A stretch of 7,279 bases of DNA. It comes from Saprospiraceae bacterium. GTDB taxonomy: Bacteria > Bacteroidota > Bacteroidia > Chitinophagales > Saprospiraceae. The notes beneath the pieces were generated by a model that saw nothing but the letters and a program-made list of their open reading frames with translations, did not search any database and was not told where the DNA came from. Location of the stretch: contig CANETR010000093.1 of assembly GCA_947441325.1 (NCBI GenBank), positions 1-7,279 of the forward strand, written 5' to 3'. Shown in pieces: positions 1 through 5,787 of this stretch (within the stretch, counting starts at the first letter, position 1; each line of letters opens with the position of its first letter). A program made the position numbers and the translations under genes.

Positions 1-405
1 TGAATTTAAATATGCTTGTGCAACAAATCTTGTGCAAAACTGTCTGTTTGTTTCTTTAGCTGCTATGCTTTTTTCCAATCTTGCCAGTCTTGCTTCTGTC
101 GTAGAATATTCTGTGCCGATTTTTTGTCTTGCGAACACAATTGCACCTGAAAGCAAATTTTTAAAACTATCGTCTTTAAGTCTGAGAACTAAAACGTCAC
201 TTTCATTTTCAAATAACATTCTTTGGATATTTTGTGATTGAACGCCAAGTCCATCTGACTCAATACAACTTGAAACACCAACGTAAATTATTGCGTGAGA
301 ATAATCGCATTGTGTTAATTTTCTAATTAACTCACTTTCTCTTGACGATGACCTTGTCAAAATTATGTCGCCTGCTTCAAGTTTTTCGATGTCTAAAATA
401 TGCAT
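1..405 (-). CDS. Permuted papain-like cysteine hydrolase (YiiX/YaeF, C92/NlpC-P60-like), C-terminus cut by window edge
   Basis: The minus strand is open from an ATG at 405-403 to the window edge, giving 135 residues without a stop. An in-frame TAG two codons upstream makes this the first possible ATG. The N-terminus has GDIILTR (residues 12-18), then SHAIIYVG with H37, IES with E49, and near the edge RQFCTRFVAQAY with C124. This order, histidine before cysteine, is the circularly permuted papain-like arrangement of the YiiX/YaeF (peptidase C92, DUF830-like) group. These proteins are thought to hydrolyse amide or ester bonds, and their substrates are mostly unknown. C124, with H37, is the expected catalytic pair. 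There is no signal peptide, so the protein is probably cytoplasmic. No convincing ribosome binding site or TAnnTTTG promoter precedes it. The gene lies beside the palindrome array, which suggests an accessory gene. The family call is fairly sure; the substrate is unknown. Confidence 0.72.
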   Translation of the reverse strand, partial: MHILDIEKLEAGDIILTRSSSRESELIRKLTQCDYSHAIIYVGVSSCIESDGLGVQSQNIQRMLFENESDVLVLRLKDDSFKNLLSGAIVFARQKIGTEYSTTEARLARLEKSIAAKETNRQFCTRFVAQAYLNS

Positions 406-449
406 TGTCTATAGGTTTATGTCTGTGTTGTCGTGTTTGTAAAATTACC

Positions 450-551
450 GCTAACGGAGAACAGCTTTGCGCAGGCTTTGAGCTTGCTCAAAGCTGTTGT
501 TAGCAGAAGTCCCAACGGGACTTTCTGCGTGCAAAGCTGTTCTCCGTTAGC
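450..551. repeat. Long inverted repeat with two internal hairpins
   Basis: Positions 450-470 and 531-551 are perfect 21-bp inverted arms (starting GCTAACGGAG and ending CTCCGTTAGC). Between them lie two further hairpins. One has 9-bp arms GCTTTGAGC (475-483) and GCTCAAAGC (486-494). The other pairs 503-513 with 517-528, with one bulged A and an AAC loop. The stretch is clearly richer in G and C than its flanks and encodes nothing recognisable. The arms are too good to be chance. They could form a cruciform in DNA or a large RNA hairpin. The identity of the element is unknown; see the finding on attC-like units. Confidence 0.85.
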
Positions 552-581
552 AAGAAAGCCCGCAGGGATTTCTTGCTAACG
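545..581. repeat. Hairpin overlapping the right arm of the long inverted repeat
   Basis: CGTTAGCAAGAAA (545-557) is perfectly complementary to TTTCTTGCTAACG (569-581). Its left arm shares 545-551 with the right arm of the 450-551 inverted repeat, so the two structures cannot form at the same time. The result is a pair of alternative folds built around the hexamer GTTAGC/GCTAAC, which occurs at 450, 499, 546 and 575. Confidence 0.75.
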
Positions 582-655
582 TATAGCTTGCAAGCGCATG
601 TTGCTTGTGTTGCGCCTGCGGCAAGCAATTGCCCTTGCAAGCATGTTGTAAGCAG
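575..655. repeat. Second palindromic unit, GCTAACG...TGTTGTAAGCAG
   Basis: This 81-bp unit opens with GCTAACG, as does the unit at 450-506, and closes with TGTTGTAAGCAG (644-655), an 11 of 12 match to TGTTGTTAGCAG at 495-506. Inside are nested arms: GCTTGCAAG (586-594) with CTTGCAAGC (634-642), and TTGCTTG (601-607) with CAAGCAA (622-628). A direct repeat CTTGCAAGC..ATGTTG also occurs near both ends. The end motif is followed by a T run at about 660-665. The two units share terminal motifs but have different interiors, which suggests a repeat family with conserved ends and a variable folded middle. Confidence 0.6.
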
Positions 656-692
656 TTGATTTTTTAATCCGTAACAATTAACATGTTGTTTA

Positions 693-994
693 TCATAAAT
701 AAGCGATTCGTGTTAATAGGGTTGAAAAATTTAAAAACAATACAATAAATGCCATTTTAAAAACGTTTGCAATTGAATCTGATTTTTCACTTTGCAAAAA
801 ATCATGAATTGAAACCAATTTTGCTTCAGAAAGCGGTGCTCTCTCCGCTGTATTGTTTCTCAATTCTCCGCCGATGAAATCGGTTTTTCAATTGCTCCTT
901 TTTTTGCATTTATTTTTTTTAAGCATTGTTTTTCAATTGCTTCCAACAGCTGTGTTTGCGAAACTCCCCCCTCAAACTTGCGTAAACATTCCAT
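693..994 (-). pseudogene. Unrecognised small protein gene, interrupted by a one-base frameshift
   Basis: From ATG 994-992 one minus frame reads MECLRKFEGG... to a stop at 862-860. A second frame, open from 887 to a TGA at 695-693, continues with protein-like sequence (FIGGELRNNTAERAPL, SEAKLVSIHDFLQSEKSD) and a hydrophobic stretch near the C-terminus (MAFIVLFLNF). One added A in the five-A run at 884-888 (minus sense) joins them into 100 residues. The first frame also runs open and hydrophobic upstream to about 1090, so an earlier start, for example TTG at 1042, is possible. TACTTTTG at 1057-1050 resembles a Bacteroidota -7 box, but no -33 element sits at the right distance. Two in-frame copies of a 14-bp sequence (883-896 and 928-941) repeat the residues AIEK 15 apart. 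I do not recognise the family. It may be a decayed gene, a homopolymer sequencing error, or chance. Confidence 0.4.
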
Positions 995-1134
995 ATAATA
1001 GCAAGGAAAAAGTATGTATAAATAATCGCAATCCACAGCCAAAAATTCACAAAAGTAAAAATAGGGTATCGTAATTATATATTCAAATTATCCAATAGAG
1101 ATTTTATATTTTTCTATACCTAATGGACAAATAC

Positions 1135-1167
1135 AAAAAAAACCAAACCTCGCGGCTTGGTTTTTTT
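1135..1167 (-). terminator. Rho-independent terminator of the PhoD-like gene
   Basis: The stem CCAAACC (1143-1149) / GGCTTGG (1154-1160) encloses the loop TCGC. It is flanked by eight A's (1135-1142) and seven T's (1161-1167). On the minus strand the one imperfect pair becomes G·U and a U run follows, so it fits best as the terminator of the phosphatase gene, whose stop lies 24 bp away. The A/T flanks could also make it work in the other direction. Confidence 0.85.
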
Positions 1168-1190
1168 ATCTCATTCTATGTTGAAATTTC

Positions 1191-3053
1191 TTATTTCGTC
1201 TTGATCAACTTACGCTGATTGGTTTTATTGCCCATTTTTACGATGATGTAATAATTGCCGGCAGAAAGCTTTTCAAGGTCGAAGGGGAGTTCCTGCATAC
1301 CTGCATTGAGCTTGCCAAATTCTTTTCTGGCCACTTCGCGACCCATTGCATCATAGATCATAGCGGCAGTTTCAGCTTCATCATTGAGCGTTAGCTGCAG
1401 CATGATTTCGCTGTTGAAAGGATTGGGGTATACACCCAGGAGTACAGTTTCTCTTGATGCTGCTACTGGAACCGAAGTAGTTGGATTACAGTTTGGATTG
1501 TAACCAATTGGCCATGTGGGTGCAGGAACTCCAATCATGTTAGGATTGGCAACAGAGGCCGCAGCAGCCTGTCTCAAATGTCTTTCGTTGTTGTTAACAA
1601 ACCAACCCTGTGTGTAGGCATCTGTTCCGCCAAGGGTATCGATGGTGCTCACAAACCAATATTCGCCTTGCGTGCGGTCTTTATTCACATCGAGCAATAC
1701 ATAACCATGGTTTGACAGGTCGATAAATTTCATGTGTGGATTTACGGCCTGAATGATTCCTTGTCCCACTGGCAGGGGAGAACCCTGACTGGTAACACTG
1801 GTAGCAACAAATTCTACACCTACTGAGCCTGCTCCGGTAGAGGCATTGTAGCCCGTGCCGGGAATGTCATTTGCCCAAGAGGTGTGAATATCACCTGTTA
1901 GCACCACAAAATTTGGAATGTTATTATTTAAGAAATGATTTTGAATGGTAGTTCTTTCAGCCGGATAGCCGTCCCATTGGTCATCATTTGGATAAAAGGC
2001 AGGAAATGGTCCAATTTGAACACGCAAGGGGGCAAACATTACCTGCTGACCCATAATCTGCCATCTGGCAGTTGAACTGTCGGTTTCGTTCAGGAACCAT
2101 TGGCGCTGTTGGGCGCCGAGAAGGGTTCTAGCCGGATTAGTGTCATGACCGTTTTGCTCTTCGCGTCCCTGCAGGCGAGTGTCCATCATGTAAAGATCAA
2201 TAAGGTCACCAATACCGAATTTGCGATAAATACGCAAGGTATCGGCCGGGTCGGGCATGCGCAAAGGCATCCACTCATAGTATGCATGTACGCCTGCAGC
2301 TTTGCGGTCGAACCAGTCACCTTCGGTGCCGGGGGTATGGTTTTCGGCGCCGCCAAACCAAGCATTATTGGCAGTTTCGTGATCATCCCAAACAGCAAAG
2401 AAAGGATATTGCTGGTGCAAACGCATCAAATCTTCATCCAATTTGTAGTGCGAATGGCGAATGCGGTAATCGCCCAGTGTAAGAATTTCATTGGATGGCT
2501 CATGATTGCGTGGAGCTGTTCCTCCGCCGTATTCATAGATATAATCGCCCAGGTGAATTACAGCATAAATATCGTTGCGTTCCGTGATTTTTGCATAAGC
2601 ATTATAGTAGCCGTTGGTATAATCGGCACAAGAAACAATCGCAAAACGAAGACTATCGATATCGCCCACAGGTAAAGTGCGGGTACGGCCACGGACCGAG
2701 CGTTTGCCCTCTGTTTCAAATTCGTAATAATACCAGGTAAAGGGCTGAAGACCAGTAGCGTCCACTTTGACTGTAAAGTCTTTTGTGTCGTCAGTTGTTA
2801 CCGTGCCTGAGTTGATAATATTTGTAATAGCTGTATCGCTGGCAATTCTCCAGTTTACTACTGCATTGGCAGAGTCGGTTGTTACCCTGGTCCAGAGAAT
2901 CACTCGGTCTTGCTGCGGATCGCCCGAAGCTACGCCATGAAAAAAAGGCGCCAGGCATTCTATTGCACCAGAACGTGTTGGTTCATTTGGATTATTTTGC
3001 GCAGAAATGGCAAAAGGTAATAAGAGTGCGGCAATAAGTAATTGTCGTAACAT
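1191..3053 (-). CDS. phoD: PhoD-family alkaline phosphatase with T9SS sorting domain
   Basis: This 620-residue secreted metallophosphoesterase releases phosphate from phosphate mono- or diesters outside the cell. A signal peptide (about 1-18, ending AISA-QN) leads into the PhoD N-terminal beta domain (about 32-128, with HGVASGDPQQDRVILWTR at 39-56). The catalytic domain follows, with SCAD (C142), HLGDYIYEY (D170, Y171/Y173), VWDDHE (D223, D224, H225), TGDIHTSW (386-393) and SNHGYVLLDV (447-456). These match the metal-binding blocks of PhoD enzymes, which use Fe3+ and Ca2+. After a linker comes a type A T9SS C-terminal domain of about 80 residues (LLGVYPNPF, 538-546, to the end), expected to send the protein across the outer membrane. 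The start ATG sits about 38 nt below the predicted transcription start, and a good promoter precedes it. It is a single-gene unit with its own terminator. No phosphate-responsive operator is evident. The family assignment is secure; the exact substrate is not. Confidence 0.95.
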   Translation of the reverse strand: MLRQLLIAALLLPFAISAQNNPNEPTRSGAIECLAPFFHGVASGDPQQDRVILWTRVTTDSANAVVNWRIASDTAITNIINSGTVTTDDTKDFTVKVDATGLQPFTWYYYEFETEGKRSVRGRTRTLPVGDIDSLRFAIVSCADYTNGYYNAYAKITERNDIYAVIHLGDYIYEYGGGTAPRNHEPSNEILTLGDYRIRHSHYKLDEDLMRLHQQYPFFAVWDDHETANNAWFGGAENHTPGTEGDWFDRKAAGVHAYYEWMPLRMPDPADTLRIYRKFGIGDLIDLYMMDTRLQGREEQNGHDTNPARTLLGAQQRQWFLNETDSSTARWQIMGQQVMFAPLRVQIGPFPAFYPNDDQWDGYPAERTTIQNHFLNNNIPNFVVLTGDIHTSWANDIPGTGYNASTGAGSVGVEFVATSVTSQGSPLPVGQGIIQAVNPHMKFIDLSNHGYVLLDVNKDRTQGEYWFVSTIDTLGGTDAYTQGWFVNNNERHLRQAAAASVANPNMIGVPAPTWPIGYNPNCNPTTSVPVAASRETVLLGVYPNPFNSEIMLQLTLNDEAETAAMIYDAMGREVARKEFGKLNAGMQELPFDLEKLSAGNYYIIVKMGNKTNQRKLIKTK

Positions 3054-3096
3054 GATAGTTCTTTAAGTTTTGAGTTAACTGTAAAAGTAATGCTTA

Positions 3097-3127
3097 CAAA
3101 AATATAGCATTATGGTCAAAATTTCAA
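3097..3127 (-). promoter_or_regulatory. Bacteroidota-type promoter for the PhoD-like gene
   Basis: On the minus strand TATTTTTG (3104-3097) matches the -7 consensus TAnnTTTG. A TTG (3127-3125) lies exactly 20 nt upstream, the spacing expected of the -33 element. Transcription would start near 3091, leaving a leader of about 38 nt before the ATG. Confidence 0.7.
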
Positions 3128-3170
3128 GTTTAATTGCAGCAAAAAGCCAATTCTTAATCTGAATTTAATC

Positions 3171-3794
3171 TTAAAATTCCCAAGAACCTAAACCAGCTCT
3201 CTGAAGCAGTGGTTCGTCATTGGTGCAATCTATAATGGTTGATGGGATATTTCCTCCAAAACCTCCGTCAATGACTAAATCCACCAGATGTTTGTACTGA
3301 TCATAAATTTCATAAGGGTCGGTAGGATATTCGATGATATCGTCCTCTTCGTCCAGATTTTTAATGGAGGTGGATAGGAGCGGAGCATCCAAACCTTCCA
3401 CCAGCGCAAAAACAATCGGAGAATTTGGAACCCTTATGCCCACTGTTTTTTTCTTATTGCGCAATAGCTTGGGCAAACTGTTATTGGCTTCGAGAATAAA
3501 AGTAAATGGTCCCGGCAAGCATCTTTTCATGATCTTGTAAACGGTAGTACTGACAGGCCTGCTGTAATCGGTAATATTGCTTAAATCGGAACAGATAAAG
3601 GTAAGATTAGCTTTTTCCGGATTGATTCTTTTGATGGCGCAAATCCGTTCCATAGCCTTGTGACTGTTGATGTCGCAGCCCAATCCGTAAATCGTATCGG
3701 TTGGATAAATGATGACGCCATCATTCTTTAGTACCTCAATTACCTGTTGTATTTTTCTCGGCTCAGGATTTTCCGGATGTATATTTAAAATCAT
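3171..3794 (-). CDS. yciO: YciO-type Sua5/YrdC-family protein (putative threonylcarbamoyl-AMP synthase homologue)
   Basis: This 207-residue cytoplasmic protein has the YrdC-like fold from end to end, about the length of E. coli YciO. Family marks are YPTDTIYGLG (30-39), MERICAIKR (48-56), PGPFTFIL (94-101), GIRVP (119-123), LLSTSIKN (139-146) and PSTIIDCT (184-191). Sua5/YrdC proteins make threonylcarbamoyl-AMP from threonine, bicarbonate and ATP for the t6A37 modification of ANN-decoding tRNAs. Here the KxR motif of YrdC reads KRI (55-57), and the SxN motif reads SIK (143-145). Both are lost, as in YciO, so the role in t6A synthesis is uncertain and a separate RNA-related role is possible. 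The gene starts 3 nt after the nuclease stop, which implies cotranscription from the nuclease promoter. No clear terminator follows. Confidence 0.88.
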   Translation of the reverse strand: MILNIHPENPEPRKIQQVIEVLKNDGVIIYPTDTIYGLGCDINSHKAMERICAIKRINPEKANLTFICSDLSNITDYSRPVSTTVYKIMKRCLPGPFTFILEANNSLPKLLRNKKKTVGIRVPNSPIVFALVEGLDAPLLSTSIKNLDEEDDIIEYPTDPYEIYDQYKHLVDLVIDGGFGGNIPSTIIDCTNDEPLLQRAGLGSWEF

Positions 3795-3797
3795 AGT

Positions 3798-4577
3798 TTA
3801 ATTTATAATCCAATCTGCTTTATTCAGCACCTTTTCAAATTCTGTCGAAGCGCCATATTTGTGAAAGAAATTAAATCCGCAAATTTTTTCAGCTTCACTA
3901 ACTGACATGGCAAATTCACTTAAATTCGAGTGACTTTCGGCATGAGGCAGAACAAAGGCGATGGCAGATTTTTTTTGCGCATCTTCATGTAATAATATTT
4001 TATAAAAGTAATTAGGAACAGCCACTCCGTTGTTTATTTCAGACAATTCACCGTCCTTAAAAACGCATCCTGAAATGATAATTAAATCGCCTTTTTTTGC
4101 AGCATTTTTGCGAACGGCATTTTCCAGTTTTTTCCATATTCCTCTGTTGAAAGAAGGCAATTGTGGTGACACATTGCTCATAAAAAAAGATTCCCTCATC
4201 GCATCCTCGCTAAAGTCCATATCTTCGGCAGGTACGATATGTCCTCTGTCATAGCCGCTTTCGCTATAATCCCAGCTGCCGGCTGTTCCGTTTTTTAAAG
4301 CAGGATCGGGTTCGAAATTTCTTCTTCGGGCATTGTTTTCAGATAAAATTCGCTCCTGGTTGAGTTTATAAATGGCCCATTCGGGATTTTTCAATGTTCT
4401 TGAATAGGAGATGAGCATGAAATTGTGAACAAGCAATGTGTCGCCTATCTTACGTTCGGGGCTATATTTTAAAAGCGCATCGGATTCAACGGATTCAATA
4501 GTCTGATTTTTATCATTCTGCAAAGCCTGACTACAGTTAAAAAATACCAGCGTAAAAAGTAAAAACAAAGCCTTCAT
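3798..4577 (-). CDS. DNA/RNA non-specific endonuclease (NUC/EndoG type), predicted lipoprotein
   Basis: This is a beta-beta-alpha-metal (Serratia nuclease/EndoG, PF01223) nuclease that cuts single- or double-stranded DNA and RNA. I chose ATG 4577 (259 residues): a TTG start at 4607 would place ten residues before a normal signal sequence. From the ATG, MKALFLLFTLVFFNC forms a short lipoprotein signal with the lipidated Cys at residue 15. The asparagine at -1 is unusual but tolerable. Numbering from this ATG, DRGH is at 110-113 (catalytic H113), N144 and R145 follow in FNRGIWKKLE, and E152 lies eight residues after N144, the same spacing as the Mg-binding Asn and the Glu in Serratia nuclease. 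All key residues are present, so it should be active. It probably sits in the cell envelope and scavenges nucleic acids. It is the first gene of an operon with the YciO-type gene and is transcribed divergently from the oxidase gene. Confidence 0.93.
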   Translation of the reverse strand: MKALFLLFTLVFFNCSQALQNDKNQTIESVESDALLKYSPERKIGDTLLVHNFMLISYSRTLKNPEWAIYKLNQERILSENNARRRNFEPDPALKNGTAGSWDYSESGYDRGHIVPAEDMDFSEDAMRESFFMSNVSPQLPSFNRGIWKKLENAVRKNAAKKGDLIIISGCVFKDGELSEINNGVAVPNYFYKILLHEDAQKKSAIAFVLPHAESHSNLSEFAMSVSEAEKICGFNFFHKYGASTEFEKVLNKADWIIN

Positions 4578-4613
4578 TGAAAATCTTTTAGGTGAAAACA
4601 AACTCAATTCATG

Positions 4614-4621
4614 TATTTTTG
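4614..4621 (+). promoter_or_regulatory. Candidate -7 box for the oxidase subunit III gene
   Basis: TATTTTTG on the plus strand fits TAnnTTTG and would give a leader of roughly 57 nt. No TTG lies at the usual distance upstream, so the call is weak. It lies within the 5' leader of the nuclease operon, so the two promoters would be back-to-back and overlapping. Confidence 0.35.
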
Positions 4622-4634
4622 TTTAAGATGCATA

Positions 4635-4665
4635 CAAAGATAGTGATTTTATACTTCTTTGTCAA
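4635..4665 (-). promoter_or_regulatory. Promoter of the nuclease-yciO operon
   Basis: On the minus strand TATCTTTG (4642-4635) is a full TAnnTTTG match. TTG (4665-4663, within TTGACA) lies exactly 20 nt upstream. Transcription would start near 4629, about 52 nt before the chosen ATG at 4577. This also supports the ATG over the TTG start. Confidence 0.75.
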
Positions 4666-4683
4666 CTCTAAAAATTGACAAAC

Positions 4684-5307
4684 ATGAATCAGAAGCAGCG
4701 ATACTACAAAGATCAGAGGGAAGAACCCTTTATAAATATAGCGCAACCAAAGCTCTATCTTTATCTGCTCTTATTTAGCCTTACTATTTTGTTTGTTGTA
4801 TTTGCTGTTGGTTATGTGTCAACCCGTGCTGCTCAGGGCAACAGTGGAGTCTACTTGCCGCCAATTTTTATTGCTAATACGGTACTACTTTTGGGATGCA
4901 GCTATACGATGCATTTAGCCAACAAATCATACAAGGCAGATAATACTTTGAAGTATCAACTATCGCTTTGGGGAACTTTTATACTTACCCTTATTTTTTT
5001 AGCGCTGCAAATACTTGGATGGACCTTGTATTATGAGGTGCTTTTGGGTAACAATATCGGAATCGGCAAACAGTATTTATATGCTTTATCGGGACTGCAT
5101 TTTGCCCACGTATTGGCAGGCTTACCATTCTTGGCTATATTTCTTATCGCGGCCTACCTTCGTATGAAAGAACCTGTAAGTGTGCTGGTCTATTTTTCCG
5201 ATCCGGACAAAAAATTGAAACTCGAAATGTTGAGTACCTACTGGCATTTCTTGGATGGTTTATGGGTTTTTCTGGTGCTGTTTTTTTTGGTGAATATGAT
5301 GTTGTGA
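4684..5307 (+). CDS. Cytochrome c oxidase subunit III-family protein (heme-copper oxidase)
   Basis: This 207-residue inner-membrane protein belongs to the COX3 family, the non-catalytic subunit that stabilises the heme-copper oxidase core. Hydrophobic segments at about 24-45, 58-79, 93-113, 131-158 and 186-206 give five helices, as in short bacterial COX3. Signature blocks are LSGLHFAHVLAG (135-146, with H139 and H142) and TYWHFLDGLWVFL (185-197). I prefer ATG 4684 to the TTG nine bases upstream. Subunits I and II are not in the window, so this is an isolated COX3-like gene. The acceptor could be from a cytochrome c or quinol oxidase. The last 95 bp of the gene exist again, frameshifted, at 5788-5879, beyond a toxin-antitoxin module. 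The present C-terminus may therefore have been replaced by an insertion. Confidence 0.92.
   Translation: MNQKQRYYKDQREEPFINIAQPKLYLYLLLFSLTILFVVFAVGYVSTRAAQGNSGVYLPPIFIANTVLLLGCSYTMHLANKSYKADNTLKYQLSLWGTFILTLIFLALQILGWTLYYEVLLGNNIGIGKQYLYALSGLHFAHVLAGLPFLAIFLIAAYLRMKEPVSVLVYFSDPDKKLKLEMLSTYWHFLDGLWVFLVLFFLVNMML
5211..5305 (+). repeat. Direct repeat copy 1: 3' end of the oxidase gene
   Basis: This segment (KLKLEMLSTYWHFLDGLWVF and the residues to the stop) is repeated in the same orientation at 5788-5879. By eye roughly 85-90% of positions match, with a few short gaps. This copy is in frame and supplies the functional C-terminus. Confidence 0.85.
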
Positions 5308-5339
5308 TTGGTTTAAAATAAAAATATTAAGTAGATTTG
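5308..5339 (+). promoter_or_regulatory. Promoter of the antitoxin/broken-toxin module
   Basis: TAGATTTG (5332-5339) matches TAnnTTTG, and TTG (5308-5310) lies 21 nt upstream. It begins directly after the oxidase stop codon. Transcription would start near 5345, leaving a leader of about 24 nt before the antitoxin ATG at 5369. The module thus appears to carry its own promoter. Confidence 0.55.
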
Positions 5340-5368
5340 CTATATTAAATTGACTAAAATATACTAAT

Positions 5369-5611
5369 ATGGCCAACATTGATGAAATCAGAAATGGCAT
5401 TATTGATAAAATACTCCAAATCTCAGATAGGGATTATCTTTTGGCACTTTTCAAATTGGTCGACAATAGTTCTGTTGTAGCAGATAAATATAAACTAACT
5501 GAGGAACATAAATTATTGCTCGAAATGAGCGAAGCAGATATCAAGTACAACAGAGTCATTTCTCAAAACGATTTAGATAAAATGGACACTGAATGGCTAA
5601 AAGGAATGTAA
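5369..5611 (+). CDS. Antitoxin of a RelE/ParE-type toxin-antitoxin module (toxin partner broken)
   Basis: This 80-residue acidic, helical protein (MANIDEIRNGIIDKILQI... ending MDTEWLKGM) resembles the small antitoxins found ahead of RelE/ParE toxins in Bacteroidota. The identification rests mainly on the overlapping downstream toxin remnant. A predicted N-terminal helix (about 3-31) is followed by a charged linker and a C-terminal tail (KLTEEHKLLLEMSEADI, then NDLDKMDTEWLK) of the kind that wraps around a toxin. There is no clear DNA-binding motif. The reading frame is intact although its partner is not, so it is probably a leftover antitoxin, possibly still able to neutralise related toxins elsewhere. 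It begins 61 bp after the oxidase stop and has its own promoter. Confidence 0.72.
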   Translation: MANIDEIRNGIIDKILQISDRDYLLALFKLVDNSSVVADKYKLTEEHKLLLEMSEADIKYNRVISQNDLDKMDTEWLKGM

Positions 5612-5753
5612 TCTGGACAGAAACTGCAGCTAGACAAAGAAGACAGATTTTAAAATATTGGACTGAAAGAAATAACAGATAATTATAATGTCATTTTGGG
5701 ATAATCGTCAAAATACGGTTATTTTGCTAAAGCACATAAACGGGCTTATTTAA
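5593..5753 (+). pseudogene. RelE/ParE-family toxin remnant with internal deletion
   Basis: An ATG at 5593, inside the antitoxin's end (19-bp overlap), opens a frame reading MAKRNVIWTETAARQRRQIL then KYWTERNN, and stops at 5680-5682. This is the typical N-terminus of Bacteroidota RelE/ParE toxins (VIWT..A..Q...IL.YW..RN). From 5679 a different frame reads IIIMSFWDNRQNTVILLK and ends at TAA 5751-5753. FWDNRQ near the end is the typical C-terminus of the same toxins. Together about 52 residues remain of an expected 95-100, so roughly 45 central residues are missing, and the junction near 5677-5681 is out of frame. The product cannot be an active toxin. Confidence 0.82.
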
Positions 5754-5787
5754 GCCACTAGAATAAATCTTCCCACAGAAACAAAAT

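Noticed and set aside
32..241. Plus-strand 69-codon frame at the left edge
   Set aside because: It is antisense to the papain-like hydrolase, whose catalytic motifs are clear on the minus strand.
883..941. Two copies of a 14-bp sequence 45 bp apart, considered as a CRISPR-like array
   Set aside because: There are only two short copies and a T-rich spacer. They read as an in-frame AIEK repeat in the minus-strand frame. There are no further repeats and no cas genes.
853..1074. Plus-strand 73-codon frame with an apparent signal peptide ending in AVFA
   Set aside because: The hydrophobic stretch comes from T-rich DNA opposite the more protein-like minus-strand frames. There is no ribosome binding site or promoter, and the sequence after the supposed cleavage site has low complexity.
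1143..1160. Terminator considered as belonging to the plus-strand 853-1074 frame
   Set aside because: The stem has an A-C mismatch on the plus strand but a G·U pair on the minus strand. It lies 24 bp after the phosphatase stop.
2100..2675. Plus-strand 191-codon frame inside the phosphatase gene
   Set aside because: It is entirely antisense to well-conserved PhoD motifs. Its composition is that of a mirror frame, and it has no promoter or family resemblance.
4578..4607. Upstream TTG start for the nuclease, adding ten residues (MSLFSPKRFS)
   Set aside because: It would push the lipoprotein signal away from the N-terminus. The ATG at 4577 gives a standard MK-led signal.
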